Assembly: GCA_022575985.1 (NCBI GenBank)
Contig: JAKSXM010000237.1
Span: 4,482,501-4,546,500 of the forward strand
Source: Anagrus nilaparvatae
Lineage: Eukaryota > Arthropoda > Insecta > Hymenoptera > Mymaridae
Direction of reading: 5' to 3'
DNA: 64,000 bases
The notes under the pieces were generated by a model, which was given only the letters and a program-made list of their open reading frames with translations, was not told where the DNA came from and ran no database searches. The position numbers were made by a program, and so were the translations under genes. Below, one piece after another: positions 1-10,475 of the stretch; position 1 is the stretch's first letter; the number at the start of each line of letters is the position of its first letter.

Positions 1-293
1 AGTGGCATGCCGCAGTTCTTTTGTTTCGTTGTTTGCTGCGACATGCTCTCATATGCATCCTTCATTTCAGCGTGGTGTTTTTCCATTGCCTGGACGGCTT
101 CCTTCATCACAGCTATGTGGTGAAGAAAGGCGGCTGGCTTTTCCAGCGCTGCTTCGAAACCTTCATGAAGGCTGCCATCGCTGCCTGCTATGCATTTAAA
201 TTTATCAGCATAGCTCTCTCGTTTTGCATCTGTCATACCCTGAGTAGATTCTACCTGCATTAGTTCTACTTGTTCTCCTTGGCCAGCAATAAT
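1..293 (-). CDS. Partial unknown ORF, open at left edge
   Basis: The minus strand is open from 293 to the window edge, with a stop codon just upstream (294-296) that lies at the satellite junction. The first ATG is at 260-258. The peptide begins with Met-Gln-Val-Glu-Ser and is charged and probably helical; residues around EAVQAMEKHHAEMKDAYESM could form a coiled coil. Base composition is much richer in GC than the satellite beside it, which suggests real coding sequence or a fragment of a mobile-element ORF. Reading back from the ATG, the open frame includes 11 codons before the stop, so an upstream exon or a broken 5' end is possible. I do not recognise the family. Plus-strand frames here look like shadows of this one. 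Confidence 0.45.
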   Translation of the reverse strand, partial: MIAGQGEQVELMQVESTQGMTDAKRESYADKFKCIAGSDGSLHEGFEAALEKPAAFLHHIAVMKEAVQAMEKHHAEMKDAYESMSQQTTKQKNCGMP

Positions 294-296
294 TTA

Positions 297-1648
297 ATGC
301 TATTATTGCATAAAAACAATTGAAATTACAACATTTCTATAAAAGAGGACAGTATTCGAAAACATTTAAGTAGGGTATATTTTGCTGAATTCAGTACTAA
401 TAATTCAATGATATTATTGCATAAAAACAATTGAAATTACAACATTTCTATAGAACATGACAGTATTCGAAAACATTTAAGTGGGGCATATTCTGCTAAA
501 TTGAATACTAATAATTCAATGATATTATTGCATAAAAACAATTGAAATTACAACATTTCTATAAAAGAGGATAGTATTCGAAAACATTTAAGTGGGGTAT
601 ATTTTGCTAAATTCCGTACTAATAATTCAATGATATTATTGCATAAAAACAATTGAAATTACAACATTTCTATAGAACATGACAGTATTCGAAAACATTT
701 AAGTGGGTCATATTCTGCTAAATTGAATACCAATAAATCAATGCTATTATTACTTAAAAACAATTGTAATTACAAAATTTCTATAAAAAAGGACAGTATT
801 CGAAAACATTTGAGTGGGGAATATTCTGCTAAATTCAATACTAATATTTCAATGCTATCATTGCATAAAAATAATTGAAATTACAAAATTTCTATAAAGG
901 AGGTCAATATTTGAAAACATTTAAGTGGGGTATATTTTGCTAAATTCAATGCTAACATTTCGATGCTATCATTGCTCAAAAACATTGAGAATCAACTTTT
1001 CTATAAAACAGGGGAAAAAAATTTAAAGTGGGTTATATTTTGCTAAATTGAATACTATTAATTCAATGCTATTATTGCATAAAAAAAATTGAAATTACAA
1101 CATTTCTATAAAAGAGGATAGTATTCGAAAACATTTAAGTGGGGTATATTTTGCTAAATTCAGTACTAATAATTCAATGCTATTATTGCTTAAAAACCAA
1201 TAAAATTACAACATTTTTATAAAACAGGCCAGTATTCTCAAACATTTATGTGGGGTATATTTTGCTAAATGCAGTACTAATAATTCAATGCTATTATTGC
1301 ATAAAAACCATTAAAATTACAACATTTCTATAGAACATGACAGTATTCGAAATCATTTAAGTGGGGCATATTCTGCTAAATTGAATACTAATAATTCAAT
1401 GATATTATTGCATAAAAACAATTGAAATTACAACATTTCTATAAAAGAGGATAGTATTCGAAAACATTTAAGTGGGGTATATTTTGCTAAATTCAGTACT
1501 AATAATTCAATGATTTTATTGCATAAAAACAATTGAAATTACAACATTTCTATAGAACATGACAGTATTCGAAAACATTTAAGTGGGGCATATTCTGCTA
1601 AATTGAATACTAATAAATCAATGCTATTATTACTTAAAAACAATTGTA
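297..1648 (+). repeat. 111-bp satellite, block 1
   Basis: Tandem monomers of 111 bp: the phrase AATTCAATG recurs at 402, 513 and 624, exactly 111 apart. Each monomer runs through a TTGCATAAAAACAATTG segment, an ATTTCTATAAAAGAGG segment and a CATTTAAGTGGGG segment. A shortened variant (TTGAGAATCAAC then CAGGGGAAAAAAA) begins near 978 and is 8 bp shorter. The block stops inside a monomer at 1648, where a transposon is inserted; the array resumes at 14490. Confidence 0.95.
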
Positions 1649-1682
1649 CACAGAGAAAAATTTTTTGGTATAATACCTATGA
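1649..1682 (+). repeat. Left terminal inverted repeat of CMC element
   Basis: Starts CACAGAGAAAAATTTTTTG and matches the reverse complement of 14456-14489 at about 30 of 34 positions (24 of the first 25). The TA at 1647-1648 is the left target duplication. Confidence 0.9.
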
Positions 1683-3294
1683 TTTTATTCAAGCTACTGC
1701 TGGTAGAACAAGCATAGTATTTTAAACAATAAAATCTCGGTGTCTTCCCTATTTAACGCAGTAGAGCTCCTTGCTTGAAAACCTAGCCGATTTAGCTATT
1801 TATATCAAGCCTTGATGGCTACTTTCACTTATAGATATAAAATCTTTATATTATAGCCACGTTGCGTTGGCTAAGTAGATATAGGAAACGGCTTGTACCT
1901 AAATTTTTTAGTTTTATTAGATAATATTATAATACACATTATCTTATATTAAATTTTAAAAATTTATCTGTACCTATGTATTGAATATTTTTATTAATAT
2001 AATTTTAAAGTTTAGAAAGCAATTTATTTTTAATTATACGCTGCAAAAAAGATCTACTTTTTTACTTTCGGGTGATTTTTTTTTCGCTTTTAATGAAAAA
2101 CTATGTGTTGAACACAGGAAAAAATGTAGAAATTTTTTTTTTAATGCTGTCTGCACTCTGCATAGAATAGACAAATCCTATTTTTTTCCCATGTTGAACA
2201 AATAGATATTTTATAACCTGTTATATTACTGCAGAAGATTCAATTATAAATGTTTATTATTATAAATCTAAACGTTTTGAAATGAGAATGCTTCATATAC
2301 TAAAATCGCGTAACTCCGTAGTTCTTTTTATACGTGTATACGGTTCAGAAACCTTCAAAATCACAGAAAAGGTAAAAAAGATTTTTTTAAACATATTTAC
2401 TGTTTAATATTAGATTTATTGCAAATATCAAATAAAAATTATAAAATTATAAGATGAACAGTTAGATTTAAACAAATAATCTTTTAATAAAATTTGCTAA
2501 TAAGTCCGTACTTAAAAAGATTATCAAAATCGTAATTTTTTGGTTATAGCTTTATAACTTATAAACTTTATTTTTCTCAAAATAAAAATAAATCACGTGT
2601 TTAATAGCATTAAAAATAAATATATTTTAAAATAATAATTTATATTTTAACAACATTCTAATGCATTTTAAAAAACATTTTAAGCTACAACCCTTTAAAT
2701 TTAAAAAATTATCCAGAAAAAATAAATAAGTACTAATATATTTTATTTATAAATATATTGCCTTATCAAATAAATATTTTAAAAAATTTTTCAAAGAATA
2801 TTTCGAGGAATATTTCTACCATATCTTTACGTTAGAAATTTATTAAAAAATATTTGAAAATGGTTTTTCTGCTCGTTTATTTTATTTGAAATCAAATATT
2901 TTTTTTGATACTTAACAAACTTGTTACAGTATAAAAAACTATAATCCGTTTATTCACATATAAAAATTTGACTTTTTATTACAACTTACTGAAATTTAAT
3001 TTTTTTATTAAGAAATTTATAGAAAAAAACTTCTATTATTTATAAAATTCAACTTAAAATTAAATTTAAAGAACTGAAATTTTAATAAAAATTTTTGTAA
3101 TTACTGTAAATATCGATTTTTACTATTATTTTATAAACACTAATTGATTTAATGATTTAATTGCAAAGAAAATTTTCTGGAAAATTCTAAATGCATTTAG
3201 TTAGTGTAATCTAAAAGTGCATCTATTTAAAAGATAATAATATAAAACTATAATCGTAGTCAAATTTTCAATGAATAAACAGTGAAAAAGTAAT
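1683..3294. other. AT-rich non-coding part of CMC element
   Basis: The first 200 bases form a subterminal region of more mixed composition, with an AAAACCTAGCCG segment that resembles AAAACCTAGGCG seen in inverse near the right end. From about 1920 to 3294 the sequence is low-complexity AT-rich DNA with no convincing ORF. The open frame at 1981-2205 looks like chance. Confidence 0.6.
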
Positions 3295-5978
3295 TTAATT
3301 AACCAACTCTATTGACTCTAAATCACTTATTACTTTTGATGTAATAGCATATTTACTGTAATGGTCAAAGATTTTATAGCAAACACATTCCAAAAAATGC
3401 CAAACATATGGAACTATTTTTCCATATACATTTTTTTTTGGCATACTTGTTAATATTTTGTATGAAATATCAACTGCAGATACAACGTTATCTGCTTTGT
3501 ATATTACATCACCGTAAACAACAAAATGTTTTGATTCATCTAAAGTAGGTCCACAGCTTACAACTCGCGGTAACACAGGATTAAAATCTTTATATGACAG
3601 TTTTATATTTTCTTGGCTTTTTCTAATTATTTCAAGAATGGTATTTTCTTGCAAATTATCAAGTACCTAAAATAAAATTTCATTATTAATTTAATTTATA
3701 TAAATGAAAATAAAATTAGTTGAAAAATTATACCTCAATATACTGAATGAAGAAATTTGCGACATTAATATCTTTTGGCTTTTTTATCGGTGCACTTTTT
3801 AATAGGTAAGGTAAGGTAAGAAAAGCTATATGATCTAAAAATTAAAATATGCTTAATATTGTTATTAAAATTTAATTTGATATTAATCATTTTTAAAACT
3901 GACCATTATTGCCATCATCTTGTCTCTTAATACTTTGCCACATATTTTTTATTTCCGTTTTATTTTTTGCTTTTACTGCTAATATCATAATTTTATTTGC
4001 ACAATCTTTCCAGTTGTTAAATAGGCCGTCTTGAACACTTCTATTCTCTATCAGAAAATCTTCAACCATCTAAAAAAATATATTTAATCATAAAATATTT
4101 TATTTAATTTGAAAATTGTTAATTATTTAAATTACTAGTTTAAATCCATCGGATGACTTTAAAACCGGAATTTCCTGAGTTAAATCATCGATTTCTTTAT
4201 TATACATAAATTTTTGGCGAAATTCATACAAATTCGCCCAAGTATTCAAAGCCTCATCATCAATTTTATCAATGGTTTTTAATTTTTCTGCATTTATACG
4301 GTCAGATTCTCGATTATCTATAAAATAAATTTTTTATATTATAATATATTTTATAATAAAAAATCTTTTTTGCATATTACTTAATTTACTAATTTTATTT
4401 ACCTGTCCTCGTTTGTGACGATTTGCTGGCCTTAATTAACTCAACTTGCTTAGCCCTCTCTAGAAATCTTCTATATGAATTGTATAAATGTCCTCGTGGT
4501 GTTGTATTATTCTCAACAGAATTAGGAACATAATAACTATTTATTTTTCGTTTTTCTTTTTTATCCATTGGAAACAAATCCAATATGTAACTAACTAATT
4601 CAAAAAATCGTTCCTTTTTGTGACTGAAAGGTATAAAACAATTTAAAATGCGCATGTACATTTATAATATCAGCAGACCTCAATCAAATAATTGAGGTGT
4701 AAAATTTAATTGTATAAAATTAAAGACAGAATTGATAAAATTTCATAACTTTCAAAGCAATAAACAGATTTTTTAAAGTGATTTGATAATTTTAATATGT
4801 TAAAAACAATATAAGAAATAAGAAACTAATAACTTCCTTTAAATTTTACTTAAATCATTGTTAAAAACAATTTAATACAATTCGTTTCCTAGAAAATAAA
4901 AAAATGGTTTCAAAAATTTTACTTGACGTTTCCAATATCAAACTCGTGTGCCATTATCATGTCACATATTTTTGATCTATATTGATCAAAAATGATATCT
5001 TTCCCCGTGTTTTCATAAATCTTATAAGCAGCGTTAATAAGTTTTTCATTGTAATAACTTTTCCGTATTAGCTGGTATACTAAATTTCTTTCTTTAGGAT
5101 TTGATAATGCTACTGTGCCTAAAAAGTGTACATGTATTTTAATAAATTTTAATGTTTGCTGATACTATTAATACTGAAGTATTTTTATAATTTTACCAGG
5201 AATTTGTTGTACTATTTGTTCATGAATTTGACCCTCTTGATTATCCTTATTTGATAAGCTCTTAATTAAAAAATTTTGATTAGCTACATTTAAGCTTGAC
5301 TTTTTTGGCGTTTGAATATTGGTTATGTTAAAAAATGGAGTATTTTTTGAAATGTCAAGTAAAATTTTTTTTCGAGTAGATTCATCGCCCAAGTTGATAG
5401 ATGAAGTTCTCTTATTGTTCGAATTTTCAATTAAGTCAGGAAAAATCGAAGATGGCGACTGATTCAATGGTACTACTGGGTAAGCTGCTGGTCCATACAT
5501 CAATGAAAATTGATTTTGCATGAAATTGTTATAATGCAACAGCTGGTTTCTTTGACATTCGTCTTGTATGTTTGATTGATTTACTGAAAATATGATAATA
5601 TACAGTACCAAGTGCAAAAAACAAAAATATTTTTTGTGACATAAACAAAATTTCATGACACAAATTTTACACTTTATGATAACAAGGAGCTTGCATGGGT
5701 TGAAAAATTAATAATTGTTTTGCATAATTTGCATAACTATTAAAAAATATTACACACGTATTTAAGAAGTTATGAGTTACCTTAGGTAAAGTATCAATTA
5801 AAACATGACGTGTTAAATATTTTTGCATATACTTGCAGATTCTGCTAACAAAAATTAAAATTTTCATATATGCGAGCCTTACTTAAATATAAACCATAAA
5901 TAATTTTAATCAGAAAAAAAAATTTTTTAATACTGTAAAGATAAACAAACCATCATTTTTGCTTATATTTGTTTCCAT
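3295..5978 (-). CDS. Eight-exon companion gene of the transposon (550 aa)
   Basis: Joined by me from minus-strand exons 5951-5978, 5197-5583, 4923-5118, 4403-4623, 4136-4317, 3904-4069, 3734-3834 and 3295-3666. Every intron starts GT and ends AG, and the reading phase is preserved at all seven junctions, giving 1653 nt with ATG at 5978 and TAA at 3297-3295. The protein has an Asn/Gln/Ser-rich N-terminal third, a charged middle (around LFPMDKKEKRKINSYYVP), and a C-terminal region with VVYGDVIYKADNVVSAVDIS followed by VPYVWHFLECVCYKIF. From memory, this arrangement resembles uncharacterised arthropod proteins found with CACTA-like repeats, but I cannot name a family. It sits downstream of the transposase on the same strand, as accessory genes of CACTA elements do. 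A role in end binding is possible but unproven. The first exon (28 nt) is the least certain. Confidence 0.65.
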
Positions 5979-6604
5979 ATTGAAGCCAATTTCCTAAAAT
6001 TAAAGGAATAAATATTACTAAAAACATTTGCCTTTCTTACATGATAACTTACATTAGAATAGTTACTAATTGTGTTTGTATGTAAATAGTCATATGTTAC
6101 AAATGCAGATTAAATAAATTATATGTATGTAAGTACAATAATCTATTTTTTAATCTATTTTAATTAATCTATATTATTATAAAAATATATCTGAATTCAT
6201 GTAAAAAATAATCGTGTTAATTTATTCAGTTACTTTTATTATAATTATAAATTTTTACAACATACTGTAATTATTAGTGTACATAACAAATTATTTTAGT
6301 TTATTTGTTTTCGAAAATTCTTTTTGAATCTGTCTTACAAATTTTTATTTTTTGGTAATGATAATTTTTGTAATTTTATGATATAAATAAAAAATATAAC
6401 AAATATTACACGTGATATGGTAAACAGCATTTGTTTAAGAAAAGCATTTTTAATATGCCATGAATATTTTGCTTATATTGTAATCTCGAGCTTAATTATT
6501 TAATACTATAGTTAACCAATTAAAAAAAGTTGTTTTTAGAAACAAAAAATTATTTACGCGAGTAATAAATTTAATTATTTAAAGCAATTATCTTTCAAAA
6601 ATTA
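5979..6604. other. AT-rich spacer between transposon genes
   Basis: No ORF or repeat seen. This would hold the 5' region of the companion gene and the 3' end of the transposase transcript; AATAAA-like strings occur but none is decisive. Confidence 0.5.
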
Positions 6605-8746
6605 TTAAACTTGATGCCGTGTAATAATAAAATCAGAATTATCTTTGTTTACTAGTAAACATTGGCATGATAAATGAAGTTGACTAATTTCTTTTAAAAT
6701 ATCTATTTCTTTTGATAATATTACTTCATATGCGTGATAATGTGAATCAAAATCAATTGTCTCTATTTTATTCAGCAGAAAATATATCTTACTGTATATA
6801 TTATAAATTTTTGAAATTTTGCTAAAAATTGGTACTCCTAAATCATCTACATTCAGAACTATTGTCATGCCAGGACGATAAACTTTATTATCTATTTTAA
6901 TATATTTGTAAGTCTTAGCACTGTCAACATTAGGAATATATTTTCTTATGCCTAAATCATATTCTGAATCAATTGAACCAACTTTGATTCTGAATATGTC
7001 TTGTGAATTCTTCATATTTAAATTAGCCATTTTTAATTGATGACGAATGGCTATAGTATGTGGCAAATTAATGTGATTACAACTGCTGGTAGCTAAATCC
7101 TTCAACTCCTTATTTTTCCTTTCATAGGGCATACCCCAGTAATGTACCAATGGTCCATTTTGTATCAAACTTTCTACGTAATGCAACCAAAAATGCATTT
7201 TTGGTTTTAAGTTCTTAAATAGTTTAATATATTTTTTATTATGTTTCCGTAATAAAGTCCGTAACAAAAATGGATCAGGATTAGCAAATCTAGGTGAAGT
7301 GACGATATCAATAATTTGCCTCAGGATCAAATATAATTTCCAATGTTTATTTTGCCTAGGAATCAAATCGCCTATAATAAGTCCGAGGTAACGTGCCAAA
7401 CAAAGGCTCTCAGCAGCAGATTGTTTAAATTTTATATTTTTTTTACTTCCTGTAATTAAAAATTTCTTAGCATTATACTCCGTTTTAAAAGGTTGAGGTT
7501 TATTTTGTTCAGATTCTCCAAAATCAAAATTTTTAATTCGATCATTCAAAGTTTCTAACGTAAAAAATTTTTCGATTTGAATAAAAACGGTTAAAATGTT
7601 GCCAATTGTGTATGGAATTATGCCTTCGCATAGATCATGCATTAAATCATTAGTTTTATTTTCTGCGATATGAAAATTTAAAACTCCATTAAAACAACAT
7701 TTTTCTTTCATACCAGATGAAAATGAAATATTGTTGATTTGCCTATTATAATTTTCTCTATTTCTTAATAATGCAATGTCTATATCATATAATACTTTAC
7801 AATCAGCTGATGTTGCTGTGCACATTCTGCAAAATCTATGCGAACGAAAACTTTCAACAAAACCACATATTCCATTTAATCCTAAGTTATCTCCAGTAAC
7901 TAGCACAAGATCAAAATAAATAATAATGCTTTCATTATTTACGAAAATTTCTAATCCATTGCGAGACAATGAATTTAATTCTTCAATTATTTTGCTAAAT
8001 ACTGCATTATTTCCAAATACTTTTCTATATTTTGAGTAGAATAATGTAACAAGAAATATGTTGTTCATATTAAAAACTAAATGAGGTGGTAAAAAAGGAA
8101 GCGAAATGTAAACACCCATTAATTTTTGTTCTCCTGCGTGACTTCCTAGACAGTTACCCGTTTCAAAGTCATCAGCAAAAAGAATAAGAGGCAAAGTAAA
8201 TTTTTCGTTACTTAAATATTTTGAGCGCCATAACTCTCCTTGCATAATATTTGAAACGATGTACTTTTCCTCATAAAGTTCCTGAACATAATTCATTATT
8301 ATACCGAACATATGAGGAGTTTCAAAAAGTTTTTTTAAAGCTGGTTTCAAAGGAATGAACGTAGCATTTCGAGGAATTTCTTCTACTTTAATTTCTTCTT
8401 TACCAATTATAAAAAACATTAATTCTTTACCAATTTCAAAAATTTGCGGTTCTATTAAAATGTTATTTTCCTTGTATATTTTAAACCGCGAATGTTCAGT
8501 AAGGTACGGATTTAATGGATATCTATTATCTTCTAATTTCACATGTACGGATCCACAAATATCTTTTGAACAGTGATCTTTAATTTCTTCTTCAACTTCT
8601 TGCCCTAAAAATGGCACAAATATTTCAAAAAGGTTAGCAACTTTTTCTAATATTTGTTGAACCCCATTACGTGGAATATTTGGAATATCATATAGATCTA
8701 ATGCGAATTCTAGAAACTTTTGGTCAACAACTTGCTTAGTTATCAT
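6605..8746 (-). CDS. CACTA/EnSpm-type transposase (713 aa)
   Basis: The intronless frame runs from ATG at 8746 to TAA at 6605. The open frame extends 9 codons further (to 8773) but without an ATG, so 8746 is the likely start; an upstream exon cannot be excluded. Numbering from 8773, the likely acidic triad is Asp201/202 in LFADDFETGN, Asp295 in VTGDNLGLNGICGFVESF, and Glu383 in NDLMHDLCEGIIP. A CRMC zinc-type pair follows the second Asp (about 315-318), and a late motif KPKMHFWLHYVESL...GPLVHYWGM...RHQL is typical of animal CACTA-like transposases. These enzymes cut at the TIRs and reinsert the element. The frame has no stop or shift, so the protein could be active. The superfamily is confident from motif layout; the family assignment is inference. 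Confidence 0.85.
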   Translation of the reverse strand: MITKQVVDQKFLEFALDLYDIPNIPRNGVQQILEKVANLFEIFVPFLGQEVEEEIKDHCSKDICGSVHVKLEDNRYPLNPYLTEHSRFKIYKENNILIEPQIFEIGKELMFFIIGKEEIKVEEIPRNATFIPLKPALKKLFETPHMFGIIMNYVQELYEEKYIVSNIMQGELWRSKYLSNEKFTLPLILFADDFETGNCLGSHAGEQKLMGVYISLPFLPPHLVFNMNNIFLVTLFYSKYRKVFGNNAVFSKIIEELNSLSRNGLEIFVNNESIIIYFDLVLVTGDNLGLNGICGFVESFRSHRFCRMCTATSADCKVLYDIDIALLRNRENYNRQINNISFSSGMKEKCCFNGVLNFHIAENKTNDLMHDLCEGIIPYTIGNILTVFIQIEKFFTLETLNDRIKNFDFGESEQNKPQPFKTEYNAKKFLITGSKKNIKFKQSAAESLCLARYLGLIIGDLIPRQNKHWKLYLILRQIIDIVTSPRFANPDPFLLRTLLRKHNKKYIKLFKNLKPKMHFWLHYVESLIQNGPLVHYWGMPYERKNKELKDLATSSCNHINLPHTIAIRHQLKMANLNMKNSQDIFRIKVGSIDSEYDLGIRKYIPNVDSAKTYKYIKIDNKVYRPGMTIVLNVDDLGVPIFSKISKIYNIYSKIYFLLNKIETIDFDSHYHAYEVILSKEIDILKEISQLHLSCQCLLVNKDNSDFIITRHQV

Positions 8747-8899
8747 TTTAAAACTTTTTTTCGTTTTTAGCAAATTACTTAATTAAATGCCTAAATTTAC
8801 CTATAAAATATATTTATATGAAATAAATAATTTATTATTATTTAAATAAAATCCTGTTTTCAGCAAATATAGGGGCAGAGTTGTTCTCTAGTAAAATCA

Positions 8900-9300
8900 C
8901 GGGTTTGATTGTATTGTTTGTGAATGAATTTAAGGGTGATGACTTAATTTTTAATTGACAAGACATTGATTTTTGTGAACAGCGACGCATAAAACCCTCT
9001 TAGACCAAATCTTAGAGGGCTAGAGCGAAAATAGCAAAAACACCCCGTTTTGGGGTACTTTAGGCTATTTTAAGAGTGAAGACTTAATTTTTAATTGAAA
9101 AGACATCGATTTTTGTGATAAGTGACCACTAAAACCCTCTTAGACCAAATCTTAGAGGGCTAGAGCGCAAATAGCGAAAACACCCCCCTTAGGGGTAGTT
9201 TTGGCTAATTTAAGGGTCAAGCTACAATTTCTTATAGAAAAGACCCCGATTTTAGTGTTTAACCAAAAAACCTGCAATAGACCAAATCTGGTGACAACGA
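8900..9300 (+). repeat. About 138-bp tandem repeat, three units
   Basis: Three head-to-tail units, most clearly marked by AAAACCCTCTTAGACCAAAT at 8991 and 9131 (140 bp apart) and a diverged third copy near 9265. Each has a reading like TTAAGGGTGAAGACTTAATT followed by an AGCGACC-type segment. The array ends in a run of C near 9310. Related units recur within the foldback at 10476-12695 and at 35941-36320. Confidence 0.8.
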
Positions 9301-9366
9301 CAATCAGTACAACCCCCCCCCCCCCTCTTAAACGTGATTTTACTGGAGTATTGGGCAAATACTATA

Positions 9367-9719
9367 TAGTGGAAGCAAATTAGACATAAAAATCACTGAA
9401 AAATGATGTAAAAGGGAAGTGCAATTTTTTTTTTTGTGTGTTTAATATACATATGTAAGAAGGAATCTGTTTTTTTTTTGTGTCCCGGAGGAACGCTTGG
9501 CCAGATATATGGCAGAAACTACTTTTTTGCTAAATTTTAAGAAGTTTGCTATCGGATTTTGTCATATCTCTGGTTAAAATGGTCATAAATCTGGCCATAT
9601 CTGGCCAAGCGTTCCTCCGGGACACAAAAAAAAATCAGATTCCTTCTTACATAAAAAACACAAAAAAAAATTGCACTTCCCTTTTACATCACTATTAAAT
9701 GCTAATTTGCTTCCACTCA
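9367..9719. repeat. Foldback repeat (353 bp)
   Basis: Near-perfect inverted arms: AGTGGAAGCAAATTAG at 9368-9383 pairs with CTAATTTGCTTCCACT at 9702-9717, and the arms meet around 9535-9585 with GAGGAACGCTTGGCCAGATA and its complement. Arms are roughly 140-160 bp with a short unpaired centre. There is no ORF. It is probably a hairpin MITE or the end structure of the tandem repeat just before it. Confidence 0.85.
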
Positions 9720-10475
9720 TACTTTCGGATAAAAGTATGAGTATTTACAATGTATCTTATATGGCCGCGCTTAACACGCGGTCCACTTATGCCGAGATCT
9801 GTAATATGGATATAAAGTAGACACTATAATATTATTGACGCATAATCACAAAATTTTTGCAAAATAAAAAAATGTCCATCATGAATATTTTTATATGCTG
9901 GCTTAAAAGAATATTCATGCAATTGATTGGCCATCTTGGTTTTGAATATTTTAATTTTTAATAAAACTTTTTTTAAGAATTAATTTTTTTTCATACTTTG
10001 GTATCAATTATGGGACGATATTGCAAGTAAAATGTTGCAAAAACAGAATATTACCAGCGCGTATCCAATAAAGTAAAGAATGGTCCAAATCGCAAGTAAA
10101 TTACCTTACAAGGCGAAGCCGAGGATGGTAAACTGCGATCTGGGGCATTCTTTTATATGGAAAACAGATTTTCACTTTATTGTGTAAGTAAGACTTAGTG
10201 AAAAATCACTATTTAAAATATTAATTTCATGAAAATAAACTACTCAGGAAAAAAATTTCTAGATCTGATTAGATCTGACCAGATTTGCTTTTTATTAACG
10301 ATTTGAGATGAAATTAACATACATTCATCAAAATTCAAATTTAATTAAAATTAAACTCAATCCATCCATTTTCATTAAAATTTCTTAGCAGCTTCGTTTT
10401 TTTTTGTAAGCATTTGAGTTGTAATGTTCTGGGGCTGCACTGATAACCATGATTTTCGGGTAGATTGAATCCAAT
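9720..10475. other. Non-coding spacer inside CMC element
   Basis: No gene recognised. Short GC-richer phrases occur (around 9760-9800 and 10100-10150) but do not match an RNA gene that I know. Confidence 0.4.
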
